Positions 24,778 to 37,110 of a DNA stretch of 64,000 nucleotides are shown piece after piece. This DNA comes from Pholis gunnellus. Lineage: Eukaryota; Chordata; Actinopteri; Perciformes; Pholidae. The notes under the pieces were generated by a model. That model ran no database searches and was not told the origin of the DNA. It was given only the letters and a program-made list of their open reading frames with translations. The stretch covers positions 13,644,638 to 13,708,637 of the forward strand of contig OU342816.1 of assembly GCA_910591455.2 (NCBI GenBank), in the 5' to 3' direction. The position numbers and the translations under genes are program-made. Numbering within the stretch: position 1 is the first letter of the stretch; each line of letters begins with the position of its first letter.

Positions 24778-27700
24778 CTATGTGGCGATGGAGACAAACT
24801 CGCGCAGGATGTTCTTGGCCGTCTCCAGGTTGTTCTGGGCGATCATCAGGGCTTTCTGGATGTCCTGAATGGAGTAGCCCTGGGACACCAAGCATTCAAT
24901 CTCCCCGTTTAAGGTCTGGCTTGCAGGAGGAGGAGGAGGAGGGGAGGGGGAAGCAGAGGAGGGACCGGGGAGGTCCGGCAATGGAGCAGGAAATTCGCGG
25001 TTTACAGGCCGAGGCCGCCGGTCCGAGTTGGCTCGCCGTGGGAGAGGTTTGGGGGGACGTTCAGGTTCGGCGCCTGCTGCAAACATACCTGGAAACACAC
25101 AGGTGAGTAGGCAACGGTCAGTAAGAAGGGGGGGGGGGGGGGGGGGGGGGAGTACCTGAGGGAATACAAAGTTTTGGGTGGTCAGAGAAGTGAAAACAGA
25201 TGGATAATACTCCTCAGTAGATTGTAGATTTATTCTAATACCAATCTCAGACTGATAAGCCTGATGTTTTATATTAGCGTTCTCCACACAGATTGTTTAC
25301 CTGCATTCAACCACAGCCTGCTTGAATGCGATTGGTCAAGACTACAAACAGAAACCAGAACGCTTCAGATACCGACTAAATATTGTCCCGTTAGCATGGA
25401 TTATGTTTTACCTATGCAGCCAGACACTTGGTGGCGTTCTACCTTAAAAACAGCAGACAAAAAGCGAATTTGTAGAAATACATACTGGCGTCTACTGCAC
25501 TGTCGATGCTGAGACTGCTGAAGGCCGCTGAGGGACCGCCCATATCCGACAGGGTTCTTCTGGTGGGGGCGGGAGGGATGATCGGTCTGGGACAATCGTA
25601 CGTGTAAATATCCTCCTCAATGATCTCCTCCTCCTTGTCCTGAGGAGCCGCAGCTGAATGTTGAGGTTGGTCTGAAAAAAAAAAAAAAACACCTGGTCAA
25701 TATTACAACACACAGCACACATACGGAGCGGCCAGAAGTAAAGTAATATAATGGCTATAACTGGGTGTGAGCATTACCCAGTTCAGAGGCCTGTGCCGTG
25801 TCAGAGGAACCGGCCTGGGCCTGGATGTTACACATGGACTCGTAGACTATGGGCTCCTCAGAGTCACTGTCGGCCACCTCACTGCTGAGACGAGGGGAGA
25901 GAATCAAATCAATTTTTGAATTTGGAGTCCTACTAGTGGTCATTCTTTATGTGCAGTAAAAAAAAGTCAAACATAAAAAGTAACAAAGGTCTCTAGATGA
26001 ACCACAAATAAAAAAATATTAAGAGCAACTTGACCAGAATAAAGCATTTAAGTCTATAAAACATTCACCACAGGTCTGAACACGTATGATCAGGGATGTA
26101 TTTTACTTTGAGCCTCGCACCATAACATACAGCTCACTGGTTCTACCATTTCAGAAGCTTCTCTATTCATTCTTCCTTAAGTCCTGTACTTTAGGACTCT
26201 TTCATCACTTCATCAACACAACAAGCGTGCGTTACATCGCTGCCTTCTTGTCACATATTGCGTCATCCACTTTAAATTATTCAAACAAAGGAGGTGAAAC
26301 ACAGCAAATAAGTGGAGGGAGGTATTGGTGGGTTTAGGACTGGGACCTCCATGGGCAAACAAAAGTGAGGCTCCAGAGCCCTCTGGTGGACCAAAATAAA
26401 AAGACTCCAGGTACATTACTGCAGCAATTAGTTCGGTTTTACTTATTGCGGCTAAACCTGCACACAAAAAAAAAAAAAGACTTCTCAAAGCACCCACAGA
26501 GGGAGGAATGCTCCTGTGCTAATATGCAGACATTAGTACTTTTCTCTCTGCCATTGTTCCGCCCACAAAGGCAACATTTATACTTGGCCAGGTGGATAAT
26601 TGCAATCAGACAAAAAAGGCCAAACCGCTGCAAAGCTGCAAATCCTTATGGGCGTGTTAGTGTCGTTATATCATCATATCAGGACAATGAATGGACCCGG
26701 GGAGCCTTTGCATCACCGCTGGTTCTCTCGTTTACCTGACGTCGTTGTGGTGGTTCACCTGCTGGACCGGAGGCGGGGGCACCGAGGAGCCCGTTATGAC
26801 CCAGGAGGCCCCGGCAGCAGGAAGAGAGGTGGGACTCATGTACTCATTCTCCTCACAGTCAGACAACGGCTTCTCCCCACCCGACGCCGCCGCCGGCAGA
26901 GATCTGATCAAATACAGACAAAACAAAGCGTGGTGAGATAACTTTTGCAATAACGCACAAAAGAGACGTGTGGCATATTTGTGGGTGATACTTGCATCGT
27001 TCCTATTTCATGTAAATGTCTGTACATTTGCTTGTAATATTGCCAGCAGGGTGCACATCATGCTTTATATTTAAGAGGATCTGACTCACTTAACTTCCTC
27101 ACATATGTTTCCAGCGCCAAGCCACTGGGTGGGACTTAAAATGGAAACATACTTAAGACAGGAACTACATATCCATCTCACAGCAGCAGAGCTCGGTACC
27201 TTGCAGCCAGGCAGTAGACGACGTTCGTAGCTGCCTGGGGTTTGCTTCCCTCCCCACTGGTCCCGTTGTTCTGAGGGGTGGAGGACAAGGCTGGCAGGGC
27301 CTTGGTTGCCGGACGCGGGACCATGTAGTTGGAGGCCCAGGCGGCCTGGTCCGGGGTGGAGGGCAGCGGCCTCCTCTGGAGTCTGGAGTCCTGGCCGACC
27401 AGGGAGGGGCGCTCCGGAGGGGGGGGAGGGGGCAGCTCTCTCAGGGATGGAGGCAGAGGTAGAGGCTTGTCTCTGTGAGTGGCCGGCATCTGCAGTGGAG
27501 GTAGGGGGTCGACGGCGGTGTTATCAACTGGCAGTAGATTAGGTGTTTGGTCTCGCTGTTAAACTCACACACACTTACCTTGGCTGTGGCTCCCTGAGTC
27601 TGTGTGCTGTGGGAGCTGGAGGGTCTCTGCTGCAGGAGGTCCAGCCTGGGGGGCACTGGAGGCAGCTGAGACACTGGAGAGGGCGGGCGCTCTACCTGCA

Positions 27701-30700
27701 CACATGCACACACACACGCACATTTAGAGAAGTTAAATTGCACTGCTACAATCTAAACAAATACAATAAAGACAGTTCTATAACTATATCTTAGTCAGCA
27801 GTGACTAAAATGAGCCCACATGGATTCCTGAGACTAAATCCGGTGAGCGTCTGCTGATTGGACGTCTGTGGATCATAACATGTGCGTGTGTGATCCTCTT
27901 ACCTTGGTGCAGGCCAGCCTGCTCATGACAAGGTGGTCCTCCAGGCGATCATCCTCTTCCTCGTCGTTGCAGGCAGCTTCTGCTCTGCTGGAACCCTGAA
28001 AACCAGCAAAGGAAGCCCCGCTGGCCTTCGGGTGGAACGGGTCCACCACGATGGGCTCGGTACCTTTGATCTCACAGCGGCAAAACGGGCAGCCTTGACC
28101 CTCCGACTCCTGAGACATAAACACAAGAAGCAAAGTTTAGAATTTGAAGTATTTTCTCCAACATAAATGACAGCTTTAAACATCTCTCTAAATTATTCCA
28201 TCATCACAGCAACAATCGTGTCCTACTAATACACTAATTTTACAGTTAATTACTTCCTATAAATGAACAATTACTTATTTGACTTACTTAGCAATTGTGA
28301 ATGAAAAACTTAAACTTCTAGATGATGTAAATGGACTATGCCCTTTGAGCAGCTGGAAGCTTTTATTGTGAAACATGTGTGCAGGAAGTGGTGAGTCGCA
28401 CTGACGGTAGCTTAACAGCCATCAAAACAAATGGCAATGAGGAAGCTAATGGTGATACATATGCATCAAAACAGCGTTTCTGCTCAGGAGAGCTTGTACT
28501 GATGGAATCAGTGTTGTGGAAATTAACATGATGCTGAATTAAGACAACAAATTAACGAGGACATTTGCTTTAACGTCAAACAACTTCCAACAACACATTT
28601 AAACAAGAAATCGGATCAGGAAACTGAAATTCTTCTTACTGAAATGAGGAAATATGATGGAGTCTGTTGTCTTTGGCAAGAACACAGACTAGTTGCCTGT
28701 CGGACACTGCTGTCTCATGGCAAAGTAAACCAGCAAAAAATCTTATAAATACAGCGTACACTTACACTGATGATTTCTTTTCTTTAGGTGGCTAAAATAC
28801 CTTTTGCTGCGGTCTGTCCACAGCAGTACGTTGCTTAGCTGTTGTGCGTTGTTTACCAGTCATTTACTGGAGGTAATACAGCGACTATGGATAAGTGCCT
28901 CATAGAAACCCACTTCAAAACACCAGAACTATCCCTTTAAGCCTGGTTCTCCCTGCAGTTGAGGTAAATAAGTGCCACTGTGTGAGAATTGATGGTCATC
29001 AGAAAAGGCAGATATTTGGCTGGCAAGCAATATTTGGGTCCAATATCGATTCGCAGTCAGAGAGACAAAAAAAAAAAAAATCATAGCAAGACCGAATGGA
29101 ACACAGAGCTTGGTTTAAATAAATGTTCACAGCAGTTAGAAAGAGACTTTCCTTCAGGCTGACGGGATTTACAGAGCTGCTAGAAAACGGTGTAATAAAA
29201 TGTCATCGCCTCACCTGCCACGCGGTGAGGCAGGAGGTGCACATCAGGTGTCTGCAGGGCTCGATCTTCACATCCTTGTCGTTCTCTGCACAGATCTTGC
29301 AGAGCTGGAATGTGGAGCCCATCTCACAGTACAGCTCATACTGCTCCTGCGGGGATGAAGGGGGAAGAGACATATTGATACATGTTCATATTGAAGATGG
29401 TAGTTTAACACTTACGAGTCAAACCGTTCGCAACCTAGAGTGTTTAGCTCATTCATTGTTACTGGGCTCTGTACTGCAGCATAAGATGGAGACACTGATG
29501 TGCTTTGTGCATCTTCTGCAGTGGGACTACTGCACTAGTAGTGTCCTGGGGCACAACAGTAAGAGTGATTGGTTTACAGATGAGAAACAAACGAACCTGA
29601 GTAACTTTGATGTGGTCCTGTGGAGAAGGTTCACACAGCCCTGTTAGGTCTGGGTTCTGTGCACGACCATCAGGGAACAGGTAGCTGGAGATCCACCGCA
29701 AACACAAACGCACAGAATAATAATAATTAGTCATAATTCTCTGTGCATTCGTCACTACGAGAGGATCCCTTTCTCCTTATTTTTCATTTTTTGATATTGA
29801 TGGGCGGTAAAATCAAGAATCCCTGTCTCGGCTGAATGGAGAACAGTTCCTCTCACGGACACTAGATGTTGGCTTCCAAACACTCCTACAGTACCTCGTC
29901 TTTTGTGTTGCGCTACTAAATATTTAGTAACTTTTTTTTTGTAAAGTGATGATTGTTTGCCACATATCGAAGATATGGATCAAAAGCAAAGAAGGGGACT
30001 GTGCTGCAGGAGTTTCTGTGGACATTTTGATATTTAATTTCTTTAGAATAAATCTAAAGTTACCTGCAGCTGCTGTCCTCCACCAAGGAGCAAGCTACAG
30101 CACAAACCTTTTCTTTCTTACAGACGCTTTTCATGGCCACAGTGGAGGAAAGTTTGATACTTTTTAAAGATACATTTCCCGTGGAGCATTCCTTTCATGC
30201 TATAATAAACGATGAGAAGAAAAAAAAAAGTGATTTTACTCATTGTTAAAGCTCTATGTGCTGACTTTATGTAATGTTACTTCTGCCTTTAGTTTCAGAC
30301 CCTTCAGCCTCCACTGTTGTGATCTTTGGCCTAGTGGATAGTACAGTGAAGTGAAACTGCAGAGCTGCACTGGGAGTTCATGACTTTAAACCCTTATTGT
30401 GTCAAGTCATCAAAAGTGCACCAGACTCAACCCAAACTCTGACCGTCTGGCCCTGTTGTACCAGCTATCAGAGAGACTTAATGCTCTCTAGCATTGATAC
30501 CCTATTTTGTTATTTGGGTTGCATTCAGCAATGCAAAGAAACTAACTAAAGATATTAACACAGTAACATGCCTTCAATACGCTGACTAAAAGAGCTACTC
30601 TGGAGTCATTACGGCAATCTCTAATCTTTTCTCTAATCCCTAGAGGCACGTATAGCTCAATGTACCCTAAAATGTATAAATTGGTGCATTGACACTGTGT

Positions 30701-33700
30701 TGCAGGGGGACTCACAATCCCTCTCTGTATCCATCAATGAGGGCCTGAAAGAGCGGTTTGTTATGGGGGATGGTCTGCAGGATGTTCCCGTCAGCTGTCA
30801 CGTAGCCGATAGCCCACTGGCCCAGCCGGGTGCAGCTCAGCCTGAAGATGTAGCTGAGAGAGGAGACACAAATCTCAAACAAACAGTGTTGCAGCAACCT
30901 GTTTAATGCAGTTACCTATACTTTGATTCTTCATCTATCCCTCTTTAGACTTATCTTAAAAGCATGATTGGCGTCATTCTAAAAAGGTTTGTGTGTGTGT
31001 GTGTGTGTGTGTCTCACCTGCCGGGTTTGTGGATGAACCTGTGCAGTCGAGCCTTGACCTCGTCGTAGGTTAGGAAGGCCATGTAACCCGGGTGTGTGAC
31101 TGCCAGACTGTTCCAGTTCCTTAAAAGAGACGACCACGGCTACAACACACACACACACACACAATTAATTCATGATGAGTTCATACAGATTCCAACTGTT
31201 TCAATTGTGCTGGTGTGACAATGTTCGCCTTATTCTTTCAGCTGAACCCCCAGCAGTGTAAAATAGATTTGGAAGCAAATCAAAAAGTGGTAAAAAGGCT
31301 TACTTTTATATCCTATAATCCGCCACAGCATAAAAGTACCCGAAGCAAAGTACGCAAGGCAATGCATTACATGACTGTAAGCGCATGACTACGACGCGTA
31401 GCACAGAGACACGCGGCTCAAGAAGCCGTCGCACATAAGTGAATACACGATAAGAGAATATGAACTGGGTCCTTCTTTTCTCAATAAATGTTGACTTCTG
31501 GATTTTAAAACGCATTGAAGTTATCGGAGATGTTTGGACAGCGTTAACTTCAAACTATTTGGTACAGCCCCACATGAAAGAGAGCCTACTTAACGCTTTG
31601 AATCATGTTCTTAAATCTATTTAACAGTTGCAGCTGAAAGAATGAGGCTAGATGTTGTAATAATACATCTAGGCAACTCATTGACGTAACGGAATACACG
31701 CATGTAGTCGTAGTCAGATCTATCCGGCCACCTTTAATAATTTATCCAAAATACACTAATGCAATTTCCATAATGGAACAATCCCCCAGATCAATGATCA
31801 ATAATCATCTAAGGCCACGAGTGAGCTCTTAGATCAGACTCGCAGGAGACATTCACCTTTAACAATCGATGACTGTTGATGTATTCTTGATCGATCATCA
31901 ATTTCTACAGCACAGCAGCCTCTGAACTGAGTGAAAGCCTCTAAATGTTAAAGCTTTAAACCAAACCGTGACTCGTAACTCAAGACGGTGCTTCACTGAA
32001 TAACTAACGTGGATCTGCCGATACCGTAACGTCCCCGGAGCGCTCTGTTGTCACGAGTCGTACCTGGAAGAGCCTGGTGAAGATGTCGAACTCAAAGACG
32101 GAGATGTAGTCGTTGCACGTGAGGTCGATGGTGGACTTGAGAGCCATGGCCTCCAAGCCCGAGCTGATTGGGTGAAACTCGTGGAGAGCCTGACGAAACG
32201 TCCTCCACGGCACTATGGTCCTGCAGTACACGGGAGGGGAGGGGAGGGGAGGGGAGGGAGGGGCCAGAAAGTTAAAGGGTTTGTAGGAATTTAACATTTA
32301 TCATCGCTTTTTTTCAACCTAAAGTAAAAACTCACTTGTCCCCAAATGACCGTCGCCAAAATTCGGCGGCATCAGCTTTGGTGATCCTGAAGTTGTCTCC
32401 CTGAAATAAGCCATTGGGGAAGATGGCTTTTAGCTCTGCAAGCATGTGACTGAAGATCAGGGACAGCTTGGTGAGGTTTCGCCTGAGTACGAACGAAAAA
32501 AGCAAATACAAGTTCGTCAGGGATATTATCGGACCAAGTTCTAATATTTGTCCAAAGTCATATCACAAGACGGAAAGATTACAGCCATTCAACAAACATG
32601 TATGAATGTGCTCATCTATTATCAAACAAGGCAAATCACACATGTATTTACAGTCTTTATTATTACTATTATTCCCACGCCCGCTGAATGCTTTCTAGTC
32701 ACAAGGAACTTTCCCATAATTCCGCGTACAAAGATGTCGGTGAAACTTTGAAATGTTCAGCTTTACTACGGTATGCGAGCTTAAAATCTTTAATACGCTG
32801 CAAAATATTCCACTTCTTCTACTTTTAAAAATGGGAGTAACGTTCAAACCTAGCCCTTTGTAAAACAAACTTCTTTAAATATCTTTATGGTTCATAAACA
32901 TGTGCTTATTTCTGTAATGAGCCACTATTTTTCAGCTGAAGGGAGCCCCACTCTTTGGAGGATGGAGTAGCGTGAGCTCACACCTGTTGAGGGGAGGGGT
33001 GGACAGGAAGTAAGTCCGTTGACAGGACTGTACTTGGTAAATCCCCCTGTGACCGATACTTTGTTGATGCAGAGCATCGATGAGGAAATGCTCAATCAAA
33101 AAATCTGAGTGAGTCAGAGGAAGGATGAACTTTCGCTTGGTGATGACTTTCTGAGAAACGGGAAGTGGAATCTGATTGCGACAGTTTAATCAGGCCTCTG
33201 TGCTTCATTTGGGTGATTTTTTTTTTTTTTTTTTTCCACTTCAGATCACGTGGCTGGTCTGCTTCTGCCAAATGACATAAGTTGGATTTCATCACAGTGA
33301 TGGAAAGTCTAAAAATGGAGTGTGGAGAAAGTTCTTACATGATCCTATCAACCGAAAAGATTAATGGCTGCTTAAAAAAAAAAAATGAGGCCGCTGCAAT
33401 CTAAATGAATTACTTTCATATGTTTATCAAAGTTGTGTGGGAACAACACCGTAACAGACAAGAGGACTCACTGGAAAAAGTTTGCTTCTTCCGTGTATGA
33501 ATACTGCAGACGAAAGCATTCGCATCTACATGAAACTTCCTATTCTAAATCAGGAAATACGACGTGCAATGTTGTGCTGTAGAGCCGTGTAATATGTAAT
33601 GAATTAACTTTTTAGATTAGATAGAGGTCGCATCAGTCAGCAGAGATTCTGCTAGTTGGGGCAGTTTTATACCATCGTGATCTTCAGGGCTCGTTTTATG

Positions 33701-34406
33701 GATACGGAACCAATTCAAACGATGATAAGCCTGAAATTTAACACCTGTCAATTACCCAAACACTCTTCATCACATGACATTTCATCAGGATATAGAAGCC
33801 AACCTGGGCTGGGAGTTCTCCTCGTACATCCTCTCCTTGGCCTCTTTAAAAAGGCTCATGGTCTGCTTGGTCTTGTTGGTCAAGTTCTCCATGACCACGC
33901 GAAAATACTCGTTCTCCCCGAGAATCTCCATTTTGCCCTCGTACCGGGACAGAACGGTGCGCAGGTGCTGGTAGGTGTCCGGCAGCAGGTCCAGGATGTA
34001 GGGGGGGCTGTTCTTCAACGCCACCTTGGGGTTCTGGCACAAACGCACCACCTGGATAGCACACACGGCAGTAGAAGATGGGCTCACAATAGGTCACGTC
34101 TATGTGCTCATGTGGAGACTGAAAGTTATTGCTTGCTGGAACCATGCCCGGCTGTCCATACTATTACAAGATCGTGTCCTTACACGTCCAAATATCTGAA
34201 GTTATCAAAGTGAAAGTGCTGCAAACTTCACATCGGGGGCTTTGACACTGAACACCGACTTGACTCTCAATCTAGCGGTTTCTGTTAAACAGATTTGTGG
34301 AGGCACTTTACTTTACTTTTGGCTCGGGAAGTAAAAAAAAGAGGAAGGAACACAGCGCAGTGTACAGTAGGTGTTAATATATAAACTGAGAGAAACAGCA
34401 GGAAGG

Positions 34407-34443
<37 letters not shown>

Positions 34444-35556
34444 AATGTTTGCTTTCGACAATTTGTTAAATCTATTGTTTACTTCTGAGGGAACAGAGTT
34501 GGGAGATGTGGTTGTTGAAATGGCAAGCTAGAATAATTCACAAATCAATATGCAAATATTCGGAAAATGTACGCAGAAATCCAACTCATTTTCTTAGTTT
34601 TTGACTACAAGCTTCTACCACAATACAATCCCACTGCGAGGCAATACACACTACTGCATTACTGTATTATCCCCCAGTCCTAAGTGGAAGCATATGACTG
34701 GAAAACAAAGTTTTAAAACCAACAGCAGAACGGATCAAACAGTGCCACGTGACCCATCGCACTGTAGAGTAAATGAGGCAGCACAGCACAGTGCAAACGG
34801 TGTATTGTACTCTCGTCTTATCTGATATCTGTCTCTCTTCTGGCTCCAGCCCCCTCTGAACTAATCTCTCGTCTCTTCATGCGTCTCCGCTTTCTTCTCT
34901 CCTGACTGGCTCAGTTAAGATTGTGGAGAAGATGAGCAGCAGTGACAGTCGGTGATACGAAACTAACTAACTGACACACACACCTCTTTTAATCCAATAC
35001 CAAAGACCTATGAAGTGTGTCCACAAAGTCATCAACAGCTTAGCATCACTGTGACCTCATGCACTATAAATTACCCCAATTAGATAACGCATCAGGGACC
35101 CTTATGAGGGTTTGATATGCTCATAGAGACCATGTAGACAGTCCCACAACTAAATGCTCAAATACTTCCCTATATGGATCTCCAATCTCTGATTATTGAA
35201 TATGAAAATCAGTTGCACAATAGGTTTTACAACCAGCTCATAAGAATACAGTTGTTTGCCCATGATGATAATAACAAAGAGGGAAGCTAGGAGTGGATGT
35301 TTTTTCTGATCTAAGCTAACTAACGTTACTGATAACTGACACAAGTCAAGTGACTCGCTTTCAATTCCCTGTTTTGTGTTTTTTTTTCTTGGTACCCAAA
35401 CAGTGTCAGTACCTTATCCATGAGTTTCCAGCATTTCTCCACCATTTTCTTATCGACCACTGCAGGTTGGTGCGGCTGCAGAGGCTGCTGGTGCGGCTGA
35501 AAGGCGTCCTTCATCAAGCCGATGAGCCCGGCGCCCCTCCTCGGATTTCCGGCCAT
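24778..35556 (-). CDS. cbl: E3 ubiquitin-protein ligase CBL (c-Cbl)
   Basis: RING E3 ligase that ubiquitinates activated receptor tyrosine kinases. Exons, transcript order: 35556-35413, 34051-33804, 32482-32336, 32220-32064, 31139-31018, 30853-30716, 29684-29597, 29346-29215, 28109-27903, 27695-27579, 27489-27200, 26903-26736, 25884-25778, 25671-25486 and 25088-24778; phases agree, giving 853 residues (human about 906). The order is: four-helix/EF-hand/SH2 phosphotyrosine-binding module (about 35-335, SYIFRLSCTRLGQW), linker tyrosines (QYELYCEM), RING (CKIC 364-367 to CPFCRC), proline-rich tail (PPVPPRLDLL, PLPPSLRELPPPPPP), tyrosines Y618 (EYMSP), Y667 (YESM, PI3K-type) and Y713 (YDCP, Crk-type), and a UBA domain (CLVSQGYSIQDIQKAL). 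The start ATG at 35556 gives MAGN as in human. Arg380 replaces the glycine of the usual PCGH. Synteny with mcam favours c-Cbl over Cbl-b. Confidence 0.95.
25128..25150 (-). repeat. 23-base homopolymer before the last cbl acceptor
   Basis: Twenty-three G on the plus strand, so C23 in the cbl pre-mRNA, ending about 39 bases upstream of the last exon (acceptor GTTTCCAG at 25089-25090). Confidence 0.9.
28330..28575 (+). repeat. Three-copy intronic repeat, copy 2 (cbl intron)
   Basis: Matches 54955-55150 most clearly: GCCCTTTGAGCAGCTGGAAG corresponds to GCCCTTTAATCAGCTGGAAG, followed by GTGTGCAGGAAGTG, GACGGTAG and later ATGCTGAATT. No coding capacity. Confidence 0.55.
28790..28940. mobile_element. 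Partial copy of the TTAA-ended foldback element
   Basis: The right end reads ...CAGAACTATCCCTTTAA, preceded by ACTATGGATAAGTGCCTCATA and CCCACTTCAAA. This aligns to the right arm of 22945-23610 (ATTATGGATAAGTACGTCATA, CCCACTTCAAA). The left arm was not found. Confidence 0.55.
30991..31012 (-). repeat. (CA)11 in transcript, directly after a cbl 5' splice site
   Basis: Plus-strand (GT)11. In the cbl transcript it is (AC)11, starting about five bases after the GTGAG donor of the exon 31139-31018. CA-rich intronic elements near donors are known binding sites of hnRNP L. Confidence 0.9.
31146..31163 (-). repeat. (UG)9 in transcript, directly before a cbl 3' splice site
   Basis: Plus-strand (CA)9. 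In the cbl transcript it is (UG)9 plus UUGUAG, abutting the exon that starts at 31139. It is complementary to the (CA)11 on the other side of the same exon. Confidence 0.9.
32229..32264 (-). repeat. (CCCCT)n-like tract before cbl exon 4
   Basis: On the plus strand this is a run of GGGGA-type units. In the cbl transcript it is a pure pyrimidine tract just upstream of the acceptor GTACTGCAG. The plus strand has at least four G3-4 blocks with single-base loops, a G-quadruplex-type pattern. Confidence 0.8.
34408..34442. repeat. (GT)n microsatellite in cbl intron 1
   Basis: About 17 GT units in the interval between the first two cbl coding exons, more than 350 bases from either splice site. Confidence 0.9.
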
Positions 35557-36396
35557 CAATTCGGTCGGCAGACCGGGGGTTTAGCCCCGGGGGCTGAGGA
35601 TAGCCAACCAAGTGATTATTCCTCACACGTTCCTCAACAAAACAACCGCTGTTTGGGTTTTGTGTTGCGACCTATCTATACTTCAACACTTGTGATCGTT
35701 TGTCATGCAGAGGCTGTTGCAAGAGCAGAACAAAAACGGCTGTGTGTACTCTGTGCGCGACGCAGCTAATAGCTAGCATGCTACATTTGGAAAAAAAAAA
35801 GCCTATTCTCAGTTTTAAGTCAGTCGCCAAAATAAAAGCTTTAGGACATACTCGTTGTGTAGTAGGTGTCTGCTGTCAGACTGCTAGCTATCTCTTCTGG
35901 ACGACAGCAACTTATATCCCCCTGAGAAATCCACCCGGCTTATAATAAAGTCGGGGTGTTAATAAGCCACATAAGCGATCAACAAACAGGTTGTGCAGCA
36001 GTTCCAGCCAACGACAGGGCAGCAGATAAACAAGGATGTCCGGCCCGCAGCCTTCAAAATAAAAGGGGATGGCCATTGAACATGCAAAACTCCGATGGAA
36101 AATGCAGCAGCATTTTTCTTTTGCAATACTACTATGTCAGAATACTGCAATGCTAAAATAAAGTACTCCATCAAGAGCTGCGGATAACATGTAAAGCATT
36201 GTACTTAACCACACTTGTTGAGGTAATTGCACTTTGCTTTTTTTATGTTTCTTAATACTTCTTCTTTGCAATAATTCAACACATACATTATAATATATTA
36301 TATACTACGCTGCCCAGCAGTAGACCAGAACTTGAAATATTAATGTGGTGTACAAGGGTATGAAACACTAATTATAATCCATCCATTTTCTTCCGC

Positions 36397-36459
36397 TTAA
36401 ATTGTAAGTCCACAAAAAAGGTGTATTGTATTTAAATTGTGGACTTACAATTTAAATAC
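36397..36459. repeat. Nested palindrome (cruciform-capable)
   Basis: A 19-bp perfect inverted repeat, 36397-36415 against 36437-36455 (TTAAATTGTAAGTCCACAA and its complement), has a 21-base loop. The right arm itself belongs to a second inverted repeat, GTATTTAAATTGT at 36428-36440 against ACAATTTAAATAC at 36447-36459, with a 6-base loop. The two foldings exclude each other. Confidence 0.85.
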
Positions 36460-36529
36460 AAACAGTGAACTGTGAGAATGAAAACAGAAGAGCTCGTTTG
36501 GACAGTGACATTCCTCCATTTATAATCCA

Positions 36530-37110
36530 ATAAAATAATGTACTCTGACATGGGACATTCTGCTTCAGTACTCTACTTTAAAGTACTTTAAGTATATATT
36601 CGATGATGATACATTTGTAGTCTTAGATTTTGAATGAAGGACTTTTACTTGCATTAGAGCAAGCATTTTTACACTTTTGACAACTGTAGTTACTAGCTAG
36701 CTACCATGCGGATTAAAGTTATATATACAAAATATAAGCAAACATTAATTTATTATGGATTAAGCCTCTCTGCAGTATATAAGTAATTCAATATTAAGAA
36801 TTTAAAATCCATTCCACCTTTACCAACTGCAACATTGAACATCCTAATGAATCACTAATTATACTCCATATTATAATATACATTATTCTGAAATAAAGGC
36901 CATTCTGCATCATGAGTGATTTTACTATTGGTACTTGTTTTTTTGTTTAATTTATTTTCAACTAAAAGGCATTGCACAATGTGTATGCTCTTACTGTGGC
37001 TGGTCGTGTTTGTGCATATCGCAGGAACATATTACTACTACTAAAGTAAATTCTGGTGGCAATACTTTTGTTCATTACTTAAGTAAATATTTGACTTTTT
37101 AGTATTTGTA
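36530..37110. mobile_element. AAGTA-rich dispersed fish element, degenerate
   Basis: Contains GGGACATTCTGC, AGTACTCTACTTTAAAGTACTTTAAGTA and, near its right side, GCCATTCTGCAT and TTACTTAAGTAAATATTTGAC. The same vocabulary occurs at 38795-39240, 39945-40325 and 48897-49330. No transposase frame was seen. It is probably a non-autonomous DNA element; the family was not assigned. Confidence 0.4.

Noticed and set aside
24950..24990. Hidden intron in the pyrimidine-rich part of the last cbl exon
   Set aside because: A TGCAAG acceptor-like end exists, but any intron would be shorter than about 60 bases and the frame is open throughout.
24759..25106. 115-codon plus-strand frame near the cbl 3' end
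   Set aside because: Antisense shadow of the proline-rich and UBA exon of cbl.
26759..26759. Donor CAG|GTGAAC as the end of cbl exon 12
   Set aside because: It would leave phase 0 and force a stop in the next exon. The later CAG|GTAAAC at 26736 gives the correct phase and joins to SEVADSDSEEP.
29123..29647. 174-codon plus-strand frame
   Set aside because: Crosses two cbl exons and the intron between them in antisense; chance openness.
33656..34213. 185-codon plus-strand frame
   Set aside because: Lies antisense to cbl exon 2, whose minus-strand translation is strongly Cbl-like; no independent features.
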